Shown one piece after another: positions 8,505-17,633 of a stretch of 64,000 bases of DNA (positions within the stretch are counted from its first letter, which is position 1; each line of letters starts with the position of its first letter). The position numbers were made by a program, and so were the translations under genes. This stretch comes from Halomonas sp. SpR1 (GTDB lineage Bacteria; Pseudomonadota; Gammaproteobacteria; Pseudomonadales; Halomonadaceae), in contig NZ_JAUAMB010000001.1 of assembly GCF_031010175.1 (NCBI RefSeq), positions 299,856 through 363,855 on the forward strand, given 5' to 3'. The notes beneath the pieces were generated by a model. It worked only from the letters and a program-made list of their open reading frames with translations. It did no database searches and was not told the DNA's origin.

Positions 8505-9641
8505 ATGCCAAGCGAGTGGATTGCGCGTCATGATCAAACGATAGCGCTACAGGGCGAGTGGACGCTTGCCAATTATCGCGATATCAAATCGGCGCTTTCT
8601 CATCACACAGCCAAAACCCAAGCGCGAAAAGAGGCTGGGGGGGATGAATCAGTCTCCTTAGAAGCGATCACGCGCCTCGATACGGCCGGTGCCATACTGG
8701 TGATTGAACTGATTGGCATCGAGAAAGCGCAAAAGGTCTCCGACTGGGCGAGTGAACTGCCCAAAGAGCAGCAGGCACTGCTTGTGCGTATTGCCGAGTC
8801 TATGGATGCGCCGCTTGACGTCGAACCTCCCTCTTATTCGCGCATCAGCCAAGCGCTTGCCACTGTAGGCGTACACGTGGTGGGGCTTTGGTCTCAGCAG
8901 CGCCAGCTGCTGGCCTTTATTGGCCTGGTGATGGCTACTCTATTCCAGCTGATATTACGACCACGGCGTTGGCGCGTTACCGCCACCGTGGCCCATGTTC
9001 AACAGAGTGGGCTTAATGCGGTACCTATCGTCGCCCTGCTGACGTTTATGGTGGGCGCCGTCGTGGCGTTCCTGGGCGCTACCGTGTTGCAGGATTTCGG
9101 CGCCACGGTGTATACCATCGACCTGGTGGCGTTCTCATTCTTGCGGGAGTTCGGCGTTTTGCTGGCCGCCATACTGTTGGCGGGGCGAACCGCTAGCGCC
9201 TTTACCGCTCAAATTGGTGCCATGAAATCCAACGAAGAGATTGATGCCCTGCAGGCCCAAGGGCTGGATCCTATTGAGCTTTTGGTGCTGCCCCGGGTAA
9301 TGGCGATGTTAATTAGCCTACCCATGCTGGCGTTTGTGGGAATGCTCAGTGGCTTGGCGGGTGGCGCCATGGTCGCCGCCCTATCGTTGGATATTTCCCT
9401 TACCCAGTTTATCAACACACTGCAAAAAGACGTGTCGGTGACGCACTTTTTGGTAGGGCTTAGCAAAGCACCGGTGTTTGCGTTTGTGATCGCCGTCATT
9501 GGTTGCCTGGAGGGCTTTAAGGTCAGCGGCAGCGCCCAATCCGTAGGGGCGCATACCACCTCCAGCGTGGTGCAGTCGATTTTTATGGTGATTCTGATTG
9601 ATGCCCTTGCCGCGCTTTTCTTTATGGAGATGGGCTGGTGA
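8505..9641 (+). CDS. MlaE-family lipid ABC transporter permease with N-terminal STAS domain
   Basis: 378 residues starting at an ATG just downstream of AAGGAGAGGGG. The first 125 or so residues form a soluble STAS-like domain (LQGEWTLANY, then LDTAGAILVIELIG), equivalent to a fused MlaB. The rest is the MlaE permease fold with about five or six membrane segments and the conserved region around FLREFGVLLAAILLAGRTAS and FTAQIGAMKSNEEIDAL, which contacts the ATPase. The family moves phospholipids or other lipids between the inner membrane and a periplasmic MCE protein. The next three genes encode the ATPase, MCE subunit and lipoprotein, with a 4-nt overlap to the ATPase gene. Confidence 0.9.
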   Translation: MPSEWIARHDQTIALQGEWTLANYRDIKSALSHHTAKTQARKEAGGDESVSLEAITRLDTAGAILVIELIGIEKAQKVSDWASELPKEQQALLVRIAESMDAPLDVEPPSYSRISQALATVGVHVVGLWSQQRQLLAFIGLVMATLFQLILRPRRWRVTATVAHVQQSGLNAVPIVALLTFMVGAVVAFLGATVLQDFGATVYTIDLVAFSFLREFGVLLAAILLAGRTASAFTAQIGAMKSNEEIDALQAQGLDPIELLVLPRVMAMLISLPMLAFVGMLSGLAGGAMVAALSLDISLTQFINTLQKDVSVTHFLVGLSKAPVFAFVIAVIGCLEGFKVSGSAQSVGAHTTSSVVQSIFMVILIDALAALFFMEMGW

Positions 9642-10465
9642 CAACGTCAGATAAACCTTCAGCGCAAGACAATCAGCCGGTGATCAGGGTAAAGGGGCTG
9701 GTTAACCAGTTTGGTTCCACTGTCGTTCACGACAATTTGGATCTCACCCTGAAACGGGGAGAGATTCTTGGTGTGGTGGGTGGTTCAGGCACCGGCAAAT
9801 CCGTGCTTTTGCGCAGTATTGTCGGCTTAAAACGCCCTAATGGTGGCACGATAGAGGTACTGGGCACCACGCTGAACGAACTTAGCGAACAGCAGCGTAG
9901 CCAAATAGAGCGCCGCTTTGGCGTGCTATTCCAGCGCGGCGCGCTATTTAGCTCGTTGAACCTGCAAGAGAATATTGCCCTGCCGCTGATTGAGCACGCC
10001 AAGCTACCGCGTGAAGACGCCGAGCATCTTGCCAGGGTCAAGCTTTCGCTGGTCGGTCTTCCGCCACAGGCCGCGCTGCAGTTTCCCGAATCACTATCGG
10101 GCGGCATGATTAAGCGCGCTGCCCTGGCCCGCGCATTAGCCCTTGATCCAGACATTCTGTTTCTCGATGAGCCTACCGCGGGGCTTGACCCGATTGGCGC
10201 GGCAGCCTTCGATCAGTTGCTGGTGACGCTACGCGATGCGCTGGGGTTCAGCGTTTTTCTGGTCACCCATGACCTGGATACGCTCTACGCCGCCTGCGAC
10301 CGGGTCGCCGTGCTCTCGCAGAAGCATGTACTGGTCGTCGATACCATCGACAAGGTATCTGAGACCGACGATGAATGGATTCAGGACTACTTTCACGGGC
10401 CCCGTGGCAGAGCAGCACAAGAAGCTCATACCACCTCTTCAACTAACGCTAACGTCCAGGAGTGA
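9638..10465 (+). CDS. MlaF-family lipid transporter ATP-binding protein
   Basis: 275 residues from a GTG overlapping the permease stop. The Walker A motif GGSGTGKS is at residues 48-55. The ABC signature LSGGMIKRAALARAL and Walker B ILFLDEPTAGLDP follow, with the switch histidine in VTHDLDT. LSGGM in place of the common LSGGQ is normal for MlaF/Ttg2A. It energises the STAS-MlaE permease encoded just upstream and works on the cytoplasmic face of the inner membrane. Confidence 0.92.
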   Translation: MTTSDKPSAQDNQPVIRVKGLVNQFGSTVVHDNLDLTLKRGEILGVVGGSGTGKSVLLRSIVGLKRPNGGTIEVLGTTLNELSEQQRSQIERRFGVLFQRGALFSSLNLQENIALPLIEHAKLPREDAEHLARVKLSLVGLPPQAALQFPESLSGGMIKRAALARALALDPDILFLDEPTAGLDPIGAAAFDQLLVTLRDALGFSVFLVTHDLDTLYAACDRVAVLSQKHVLVVDTIDKVSETDDEWIQDYFHGPRGRAAQEAHTTSSTNANVQE

Positions 10466-10471
10466 CTGCAC

Positions 10472-11413
10472 ATGGAAACACGGGCGCATCACGTTTTAAT
10501 CGGCCTTTTTACGCTGGCCACTGCCACTGGCGCGTTACTGTTTGCACTATGGATGAGCTATGCAGCCGGTGAGCGGAGCTATCAACCTTACCGTATCCTC
10601 TTTGAGCGCAGCGTTAGCGGTTTATCGGTCGGCAGCCGTGTGCAATATAACGGCATTGAGGTGGGGGACGTTACCGAGCTGGTTCTGAACCCCGATGATC
10701 CACGCCAAGTGATTGCCAATATCCGCGTATACGAAGACGCACCGATTAAAACAGATACGCGTGCCAAACTCGCCTTTGCCAGTATTACCGGCAGTATGTC
10801 GGTTCAGCTTCATGGCGGCACACCCGAAAGCCCACGGTTGGTTGATCAAACCGACGATGAAGCGCCATTTATTCAGGCCGATCCCTCCCCCATCGCCACG
10901 CTGTTCGATGAGGGTGAAGAGATGATCGAGAACATCAATTCGATCCTGCAAAATGTTAACGAACTGTTTGACGATAATAACCGTGAACAGGCAGGCAACA
11001 TCTTGACCAACATTGCCCAGATTACTGAGATGATTGCCACTCAGCAGGAAGCCCTTGATGAAAATATGGCGCTGTTTGGCGATGCTGCGCGCCAGGCGAG
11101 CTCCACCCTCACCAGCATTGATGAACTCAGCCTTGAAGCCACTCAACTGCTACGCGAGGATGGCCGAACCGTCATGCGGAGCGCTGCCGATGCGAGCCGC
11201 GATGTGGCACGCGCCGCCCAGCGTATTGAACAGCTGGTCGAGACCAATGCCGGCGCCATTGAAGGCAGCCTGCAGGGTGCGCAGGACATTGCGCCAGCGC
11301 TCTCTTCGCTACGTTCCACGCTGAGCACGCTGGATCGAATAACCCGCCAGTTGGAAGAGAGCCCGACGGACTTTTTCCTGGGCCGTGATCAGGTAGAGGA
11401 GTTCCGCCCATGA
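10472..11413 (+). CDS. MCE-domain (MlaD-like) lipid-binding protein
   Basis: 313 residues. A single N-terminal membrane anchor (about residues 8-30) is followed by one MCE domain (about 38-120) that includes VSGLSVGSRVQYNGIEVG and ITGSMSVQL. The C-terminal part is helical and rich in glutamine and alanine and probably forms the coiled or tubular portion seen in Pqi/Yeb-type proteins. It is expected to oligomerise in the periplasm and receive lipid from the permease. It starts 6 nt after the ATPase gene and overlaps the lipoprotein gene by 4 nt. Confidence 0.9.
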   Translation: METRAHHVLIGLFTLATATGALLFALWMSYAAGERSYQPYRILFERSVSGLSVGSRVQYNGIEVGDVTELVLNPDDPRQVIANIRVYEDAPIKTDTRAKLAFASITGSMSVQLHGGTPESPRLVDQTDDEAPFIQADPSPIATLFDEGEEMIENINSILQNVNELFDDNNREQAGNILTNIAQITEMIATQQEALDENMALFGDAARQASSTLTSIDELSLEATQLLREDGRTVMRSAADASRDVARAAQRIEQLVETNAGAIEGSLQGAQDIAPALSSLRSTLSTLDRITRQLEESPTDFFLGRDQVEEFRP

Positions 11414-12027
11414 GTTTACGTATCCCCGCCATACTACTAATCAGTGCTACGCTGCTATTCAGTACTGGCTGTTCGATACTGCCTGAAAGCGAGCCTGCAA
11501 CGCTTTATCGTTTGCCTACGTGCGACTTGCCGTCTGCGGCCGCCTCATCCAATAGCGCTAACCAACGCCTGGGCATTGCCGAACCGGAAGCGGGGCATCT
11601 GCTCAGTAGCAATAGAATGGTGGTCTACCCCGAGCGTAATGTTGTCAATGTGTACGCGGGCGCCCGCTGGCATGAAGATGCCCCCGATCTCATCAAGGCA
11701 CGCTTGATTACAGGGTTACAGCAGAGCCAGCTTTTTGCCGGTGTAGGTAGTGACCGCTTGCCGCATGATCTGCTGCTACTCAGTGAGCTGCGCCACTTTG
11801 AGAGCGACTATGTGACTAACCCGCCGACGGTTAAGGTGCAGCTCGATGTTCAACTGGTCAGCCCTGAAAACCGAACGCCACTTGCGGCCAACAATTTCAG
11901 CGCCAGCGCGCAAGCGAGTAGCGTCGATATTGCCGTTGTGGTGGATGCATTTGGCAGCGCTAGTGACGAGCTGACCGAGCAACTAGCAGCCTGGTTAGCG
12001 CAGCAGATTGATGTGATAGAGCGCTAA
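11410..12027 (+). CDS. ABC transport auxiliary lipoprotein (PqiC-like)
   Basis: 205 residues with a lipoprotein signal peptide ending in LLFSTGC, so it is probably lipidated at cysteine 21. The mature part fits the PqiC/ABC_trans_aux family: ATLYRLP after the anchor, then a segment around NRMVVYPERNVVNVYAGARWHEDAPDL read in part, and a C-terminal helix with a final WLAQQI. Such lipoproteins sit at the outer membrane end of MCE transport systems. It is the last gene of the rightward unit and ends 7 bp from the convergent kinase gene. Confidence 0.85.
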   Translation: MSLRIPAILLISATLLFSTGCSILPESEPATLYRLPTCDLPSAAASSNSANQRLGIAEPEAGHLLSSNRMVVYPERNVVNVYAGARWHEDAPDLIKARLITGLQQSQLFAGVGSDRLPHDLLLLSELRHFESDYVTNPPTVKVQLDVQLVSPENRTPLAANNFSASAQASSVDIAVVVDAFGSASDELTEQLAAWLAQQIDVIER

Positions 12028-12034
12028 AACCACT

Positions 12035-13882
12035 CTATTGGTTAGTTAATTTTTTCGCATACTCCCGCGGGTCGCGGGGGTAATAGCGCTCTGGCTGTTT
12101 TTCCAGGTGGGTAAAGTAACGGGTGTCCTTGTAGGGCATTTTCATAAAGCCGGACACCCCCAAGCCTTCAATTTGGCTTACCGAGGCAAGAATACTGGCC
12201 AGCAGCGTGCAAAATTCATGCTCTTTAGCCGGATCAAGCAAACGGTAGTAGCTATGAATTTTAAGGTGCTGGGGTAACGCTTCAAAAATGATCATTCCCG
12301 TATGATGAATATCATTGAGCTGCTGCAGCACGCGCATTATCGATTCAGGCAGTATGAGTAGCTCTTCGGGATCGGGCCCATCTTCAAAATAGCTGTGTTG
12401 ACGGGTGCGATCCTCAAGCTCCGGCACCGCACTCAGCTCATAGTTGATCGCCATATTCGGCTCGCTGACAAAGGCGTCATCCGCTGAAGCGCGCTCTAAG
12501 TGCAGCGTTTGGCGGGCATTAAACAGGCAACTTTTAAATACCCCTTGGCGATGAATCGCCCGGGCCAGGTGCACCATATTATTAACCGCCTCGATAAAGG
12601 CAGGCTTGAGCGCCGGGTCGTGCAAGTTTAACGACGAGTCAATATATACCCCTTCCCGCTCCCAGCGAACCGCCAGGCCGCCCACCACCGGATATTTCCC
12701 CAGTCGGCTTACCGACGCCAAAAAGGCTTTTTCGGTTTCCCCCATCCCCTGCATAAACTGCTTGTAGTAGCGGTCTAACTGCACGTCATTGACGTCATTC
12801 AGGGTTTCCTGGACATTCGCCTCACGCAGAAAGGCTTTGCGTGAGCTATATACGACCGTATCAATCTCCTGCTCAGCAGGTCGCCCCCAGACCGGCACTA
12901 AGGGCACTTGTACCCCAGAAGGCAAATCAATCACCACCACCCTTGCCATTCGCGGCATGTTATTTAAAAAGTAGTCGCCCGCTTTGCGCCGCACCTGAGG
13001 GTCTGGGTCGAGCATGCCATCCAGGGTGCGAGCGAACTCCATGGGCAAGCCCAACGAGCTGGCGGGAATGGCACGGTGGCCAAATCGGCACGACTGTGCC
13101 GATGCCAGCGCATACAGAGTCCCCGCTACTCCCTGCTCATCAAACCGGGGCGAAGAGAGCGCCCCGTTCAACTGCTCTTCACCGATGAAATAAACGTCAC
13201 CCAGGCGTGCATTGGTCTGCTGTAGGTTATCGGACATCAGCTCCATTACGTTGGCGCCAACAAACTGCAGCTGGGCGTCTAGCTGAGCAAAGACCGACGA
13301 GCCCCAGTCGATTAGTGCAATGGATTCATGCTCGGCGTCAAACACCAAGTTAGAAGGTTTGATATCGCCATGCACCACTGGACGCGACTGGTGGCCAGAC
13401 TCACGGCGTAGCGCAATCAGGATATCGGCAAGCTGCGCCGCGATGCGCACAATCAGGCGTGGAGAGAGACGCCCCTGCTTGAGCGATACCTGCTCTAAAT
13501 TCCAGCCGGGCGCACGCTCCATTACCAGGATCGACTGCCCCCGAGAGCGCTGGTAGGCAATCAGACCTGGGATACGTGGGTGGGACACCTGTTCTAGCAT
13601 AAACGCCTCCTCTTCGAGGCGCTCCTGTAGATGGGTGGGTAGGGTAATGCGTGAGAACTTAAACACGTAGTGGGCGGTTGAGCCCTTGTGGGCAGTGCTA
13701 CCGGCAAACACAAAACCGTAGGCGCCCTTGCCAATTAACTCGATGCCTTGATAGCCCAACTGGGTGAGCTGCGCCTGACACAGCGCCACCCAGTCTTTAA
13801 GCTTGCGGGCATCGTGATGACTCAGCAGATAGACCGACTGCTCTTCGGGTATATAGAACTGCTGAAGCGGTGCCTGATACAT
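12035..13882 (-). CDS. eukaryotic-like Ser/Thr protein kinase with uncharacterised C-terminal region
   Basis: 615 residues. The kinase core shows a glycine-rich loop GKGAYGFVFAG (51-61), a VFKFS lysine (K75), a candidate helix-C glutamate near 91, the catalytic loop HGDIKPSN (171-178, HGD in place of HRD) and IDWGSS (191-196, DWG in place of DFG). The essential lysine and both aspartates are kept, so activity is plausible. The loop after the glycine-rich strand holds a GSTAH duplication. Residues from about 330 on have no domain I recognise. There is no membrane segment, unlike PknB-type kinases. The gene lies 52 bp after the oxoacid dehydrogenase E2 gene on the same strand, the place where an E3 gene is usual. 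A regulatory link to that complex is speculation. Confidence 0.85.
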   Translation of the reverse strand: MYQAPLQQFYIPEEQSVYLLSHHDARKLKDWVALCQAQLTQLGYQGIELIGKGAYGFVFAGSTAHKGSTAHYVFKFSRITLPTHLQERLEEEAFMLEQVSHPRIPGLIAYQRSRGQSILVMERAPGWNLEQVSLKQGRLSPRLIVRIAAQLADILIALRRESGHQSRPVVHGDIKPSNLVFDAEHESIALIDWGSSVFAQLDAQLQFVGANVMELMSDNLQQTNARLGDVYFIGEEQLNGALSSPRFDEQGVAGTLYALASAQSCRFGHRAIPASSLGLPMEFARTLDGMLDPDPQVRRKAGDYFLNNMPRMARVVVIDLPSGVQVPLVPVWGRPAEQEIDTVVYSSRKAFLREANVQETLNDVNDVQLDRYYKQFMQGMGETEKAFLASVSRLGKYPVVGGLAVRWEREGVYIDSSLNLHDPALKPAFIEAVNNMVHLARAIHRQGVFKSCLFNARQTLHLERASADDAFVSEPNMAINYELSAVPELEDRTRQHSYFEDGPDPEELLILPESIMRVLQQLNDIHHTGMIIFEALPQHLKIHSYYRLLDPAKEHEFCTLLASILASVSQIEGLGVSGFMKMPYKDTRYFTHLEKQPERYYPRDPREYAKKLTNQ

Positions 13883-13928
13883 TGGTATATACCAATACTG
13901 TTTTAAACCAACACTGTTTTAAACCAAC
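13881..13928. repeat. 16-bp palindrome plus 16-bp tandem duplication before kinase gene
   Basis: ATTGGTATATACCAAT (13881-13896) is a perfect palindrome overlapping the kinase start codon. Directly next to it ACTGTTTTAAACCAAC occurs twice in tandem (13897-13912 and 13913-13928). These elements fill almost the whole gap between the E2 stop and the kinase start. They could be an operator or a post-transcriptional control site. Confidence 0.8.
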
Positions 13929-13934
13929 ACTTAT

Positions 13935-15233
13935 TCACGCCAAGTGCAGCAGCATGGTTTCCGGGGCTTCCAGAAAGCCCTTCCAGGCATTACAGAAGCG
14001 CGCGATGGTACCACCGTCGATAAATCGGTGATCCCCCGCCCAGGTGATGGTCATAATTGCTCGGCGCTGCACGGCACCCTGCTCATCAAAGCGAGGCAGC
14101 CACTGAGTTTTACCAATCGCCACAATGGCGGCTTCCGGGGCGTTAATAATCGGTGCTGCGTAGGTACCACCAAGCGCACCGATATTGGAAATACTAATCG
14201 TGCCCCCCTTTAAATCGGCTTGGTCGACCCGCCCCTCCCGCGCAGCCGTGGTTAACCGGCCGACTTCCCGCGCAATTTCCAGCAGAGTGAGGCGCTCAAC
14301 GTTTTTCACATTGGGTACCATCAGGCCGGCTTTGCTATCCACCGCCATACCGATATTGCACTGGGGATAATAATGCAGCTCATCCCCTGCGGCATTTAAC
14401 TGGGCATTAACGATGGGTTCTACGGCAACCGCCAGCGCCATGGCTTTCATAAACAACGGCATCAGCGTTAGCCGCTCGCTCTGAGCCTCTGCCAACGGCT
14501 TCAAGCGCTCCCGCAGCGCCAGCAGTGCTGTAACGTCGATCTCTTCGCCGTAGTGAAAATGGGGAATGGTGCTGGCCGCCTCGACCATGCGCTTGGCCAT
14601 GACCGCCCGTACGCCACGCAGTGGCTCCACTCTGGGTGCCTGGGTGTCGGCTTGGTCTTTAGTTTGGTTTTTAACAACGGTTTGTCTAGGTGAGGCTACA
14701 GCTTGGGATGCTTGGTCAAGATGCGCCAGCACGTCCTCTTTTAGCACCCGACCATCTTTGCCGCTGCCAGCAATCTCCGTGAGCTGTAAGGAGTGTTCAC
14801 GCACCAGGCGCCTAACGGCGGGGCTGGCGGGAACCTTGTCATATATTGGGCCAGCATCCGTAGTGCCTTTAGCGGTGGGCAGCTCTGCCTCCCTCTCATT
14901 CGGTTTTTCACTGGCGGCCGGTTGTCCAGCTTCTGGCTCGGCCTCACTCTGATGGCTGCTACTTTGTTGACTGGCTTGGTCGCCGGTCTGGCTACCCCCC
15001 TCCACTTGATAGGCAAAGAGCGGCGCATGCACCTTAGCAATTTGCCCCTGGGCCACATAGAGTTTGGTCACGACACCGGCTTCGGGGGCGGTAATCTCCA
15101 CCAGCGCCTTATCGGTCATGACTTCAACAATAGGCTGGTCTTCTTCAATTTGATCGCCTTCAGCGACGCGCCACTCGACCACTTCGCACTCGACGATGCC
15201 TTCGCCAATATCCGGCAGTAAAAAATCGCTCAT
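13935..15233 (-). CDS. bkdB: dihydrolipoamide acyltransferase, E2 of branched-chain 2-oxoacid dehydrogenase
   Basis: 432 residues from the ATG at 15233, with GGGGAG seven bases upstream. An earlier in-frame start would add MRMGRKT and lies on top of that ribosome site. An N-terminal lipoyl domain carries the lipoyl lysine in MTDKALVEI (about residue 43). A long Gln/Ser/Glu-rich linker follows. A subunit-binding domain begins at PASPAVRRLVREH, and the catalytic domain ends with DHRFIDGG, which contains the active-site histidine. It transfers branched acyl groups from E1 to CoA. The gene is downstream of E1alpha and E1beta. No lipoamide dehydrogenase (E3) gene follows, so E3 must be encoded elsewhere. 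Confidence 0.92.
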   Translation of the reverse strand: MSDFLLPDIGEGIVECEVVEWRVAEGDQIEEDQPIVEVMTDKALVEITAPEAGVVTKLYVAQGQIAKVHAPLFAYQVEGGSQTGDQASQQSSSHQSEAEPEAGQPAASEKPNEREAELPTAKGTTDAGPIYDKVPASPAVRRLVREHSLQLTEIAGSGKDGRVLKEDVLAHLDQASQAVASPRQTVVKNQTKDQADTQAPRVEPLRGVRAVMAKRMVEAASTIPHFHYGEEIDVTALLALRERLKPLAEAQSERLTLMPLFMKAMALAVAVEPIVNAQLNAAGDELHYYPQCNIGMAVDSKAGLMVPNVKNVERLTLLEIAREVGRLTTAAREGRVDQADLKGGTISISNIGALGGTYAAPIINAPEAAIVAIGKTQWLPRFDEQGAVQRRAIMTITWAGDHRFIDGGTIARFCNAWKGFLEAPETMLLHLA

Positions 15234-15271
15234 TGTTTTTCTCCCCATACGCACTTAGGCATTAATAGCCT

Positions 15272-16249
15272 CTAAAAGTTGACGCTTTCGCGAATCGCTT
15301 CAAAAATCTTCAGGTGGTCAGGCAGATACTCTTTTTCCAACACCAGCGGAAAAGGCGTATCCAGCCCCGTCACCCGTGCAATGGGCGATTCCAGGTAGAG
15401 AAAACAACGCTCTTGAATAGTGGCAGCAATTTCTCCGGCAAAGCCGCCGGTTAAGGGTGCTTCATGGCTCACCACCAGGCGGCCGGTTTTCAGCACCGAT
15501 TCAGCGACCGTATCCGCATCCCAGGGCAGCAGTGAGCGCAGATCGATCACTTCACAGGCAATGCCCTGCTCTTCGGCTAGCTCAACCGCTTTGCCGATCA
15601 CCTCCATCTGGGCCCCCCAGCCTACTACGGTAATATCGGTTCCCTCCTTGGTGATGTCGGCTTCGCCAATGGGTAGCTGGTAATCCTCTTCGGGCACCTC
15701 GCCTACTGCAGCGCGGTAGAGGCGTTTAGGCTCCAGGAATAGCACCGGATCCGGGTCGCGAATCGCGGCAAGCAACAGTCCCTTGGCTTGATAAGGGTTG
15801 CGTGGTACCACCACTTTGAGACCAGGGGTATGGGTAAAATAGGCTTCGGGTGATTGAGAGTGATAGAGGCCACCGGCGATACCGCCGCCGTAAGGCGTGC
15901 GGATGGTCAATCCGCCCACATTAAACAGATCGCCTGAGCGGTAACGAAACTTGGCAGTTTCGTTAACAATTTGGTCAAAGGCGGGGAATATATAGTCGGC
16001 GAATTGAATTTCCGCGACAGGCACCGAGCCCTGAGCCGCTAAACCATTGGCAAAGCCGATAATGCCCTGCTCGACCAGCGGCGTATTAAAACAGCGCGCT
16101 TTGCCATACTTCTCCTGAAGATGACTAGTGGCCCGAAATACGCCGCCAAAAATACCCACGTCTTCACCGAAGCAGATAACTTTTTCATCCTCTGCCATGG
16201 CGATATCCAGCGCGTTATTGATCGCCTGGAGCATGTTCATAGTAGCCAT
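15272..16249 (-). CDS. bkdA2: 2-oxoisovalerate dehydrogenase E1 beta subunit
   Basis: 325 residues, the usual length for E1beta. Conserved features are [15 protein letters not shown] near the N-terminus, [33 protein letters not shown] and the C-terminal [16 protein letters not shown], typical of the transketolase pyrimidine and C-terminal domains. With E1alpha it decarboxylates branched-chain 2-oxoacids from Val, Leu and Ile and loads the E2 lipoyl group. It starts one base after the E1alpha stop. Confidence 0.92.
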   Translation of the reverse strand: MATMNMLQAINNALDIAMAEDEKVICFGEDVGIFGGVFRATSHLQEKYGKARCFNTPLVEQGIIGFANGLAAQGSVPVAEIQFADYIFPAFDQIVNETAKFRYRSGDLFNVGGLTIRTPYGGGIAGGLYHSQSPEAYFTHTPGLKVVVPRNPYQAKGLLLAAIRDPDPVLFLEPKRLYRAAVGEVPEEDYQLPIGEADITKEGTDITVVGWGAQMEVIGKAVELAEEQGIACEVIDLRSLLPWDADTVAESVLKTGRLVVSHEAPLTGGFAGEIAATIQERCFLYLESPIARVTGLDTPFPLVLEKEYLPDHLKIFEAIRESVNF

Positions 16250-16250
16250 A

Positions 16251-17456
16251 TTACGCCTCTCCCTGGGTATCAGTCTCGGTGCCTACATCTAGATCCAGCG
16301 ACTTTGCCCCGCGGGGATAGGCGTCCGGGTAGCGACGTATATGGCGCTTTAATTGATCAAACTGCCGCTGCAAGGCTGGGGTGACATCGGCATACACATC
16401 GCTGATCAGGCTCTCTAGCGGCGGCGGGGAGCGCTTCTCGGCGCGCTTCATCGTTTCCAGCACTTCACGGCGCAGGGTTTCCTGCTGGGAAGCCTCCTCT
16501 TCCTCGCTCCACCACTGCTTCTTCAACAGCCATTTTTGCAACCGCAGCAAGGGATCCTTGGCACGCCATATCTCCTCCTCATCTTTGGAGCGATAGCCAG
16601 AGGGGTCATCAGAGGATGAGTGCGCGGCAAGGCGATAGCTCATGGCCTCAATCAATACTGGCTGATTCTGCTCAACGGCGATTTTGCGAGCCCGGCGGGT
16701 TGCTTCAAAAACCGCCAGCACATCGTTTCCATCGACTCGAATCACATGCATATGGTAGCCAAAGGCGCGTGGGGCAATACCATCCGCCGCGAACTGCTCG
16801 ACGGCAGGCGTGGAAATGGCATAGCCATTGTTACGGCAGAAGAAAATCACCGGTACCTGATGCACCGAGGCCATATTCAGCGCGGCGTGAAAATCACCTT
16901 CGGATGCTGCGCCTTCACCAAAAAAGGTGAGCGTGCAGTGGCCGTTACCGGCAAGCTTTTGCCCATAGGCATAGCCCGTCGCCTGGGGAATTTGAGTGGC
17001 TAAGGGAGAAGAGATGGTCATGTAGTGCAGCTTACGCGACCCATAGTGAATCGGCATTTGACGGCCTTTGCCGTAGTCCAGCTCGTTGCCGAACAGCTGA
17101 TTCATAAATTCGTCGATAGAGAAACCGCGATACATCAAAGCGCCCTGCTCGCGGTACTGCGCCATGATCATATCGGCGTCATTAAGCGCGGCGGTGGCGC
17201 CCACTACGGCGGCCTCTTCGCCGGTACACTGCATGTAAAAACTCAACCGCCCCTGGCGCTGGGCGGCCATCATGCGTTCATCGAGAATCCGCGTGGCCAG
17301 CATTGCCTGATAGATACGCCGGGCGTGATCACGCTCAAGCACAGGCTCAACGGCACCGCTATGCAGCTCACCTTCCGGGTTAAGCAGACTGAAGGTAGGA
17401 ATCGAAAACTCATCGCCGGTCATGAAGTCCGGCTGGTATACATACTGTGTCATCAT
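16251..17456 (-). CDS. bkdA1: 2-oxoisovalerate dehydrogenase E1 alpha subunit
   Basis: 401 residues. The thiamine-diphosphate motif is visible as [16 protein letters not shown] through CRNNGYAIS (about residues 185-225). The phosphorylation-loop region [16 protein letters not shown] is also present, where mitochondrial homologues are regulated by a kinase. Two adjacent ATGs (17456 and 17453) follow AAGGA; either could be used. It is the first gene of the leftward bkd unit. The 177-bp region upstream must hold the promoter, but no bkdR gene is adjacent. Confidence 0.92.
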   Translation of the reverse strand: MMTQYVYQPDFMTGDEFSIPTFSLLNPEGELHSGAVEPVLERDHARRIYQAMLATRILDERMMAAQRQGRLSFYMQCTGEEAAVVGATAALNDADMIMAQYREQGALMYRGFSIDEFMNQLFGNELDYGKGRQMPIHYGSRKLHYMTISSPLATQIPQATGYAYGQKLAGNGHCTLTFFGEGAASEGDFHAALNMASVHQVPVIFFCRNNGYAISTPAVEQFAADGIAPRAFGYHMHVIRVDGNDVLAVFEATRRARKIAVEQNQPVLIEAMSYRLAAHSSSDDPSGYRSKDEEEIWRAKDPLLRLQKWLLKKQWWSEEEEASQQETLRREVLETMKRAEKRSPPPLESLISDVYADVTPALQRQFDQLKRHIRRYPDAYPRGAKSLDLDVGTETDTQGEA

Positions 17457-17633
17457 TATTGTCCTTGTTTTGCCCCTTTTGAGGGCAGTGTTGTTGGTAT
17501 TGACCGTTTATGCCAGTGGATTTATCTGTCATAAGCCAACGCAACATCTAGCTACCACAACGCATAGGACAATAACGCAGCACAAGGACTTTAGGGATGC
17601 TACTTAAGACGCAGAGACGTTAAAACACGGAGA

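Noticed and set aside
12028..12043. AACCA/TGGTT hairpin followed by T6 between the lipoprotein and kinase genes
   Set aside because: The stem is only 5 bp and A/T-rich and overlaps the kinase stop codon; too weak to call as a terminator.
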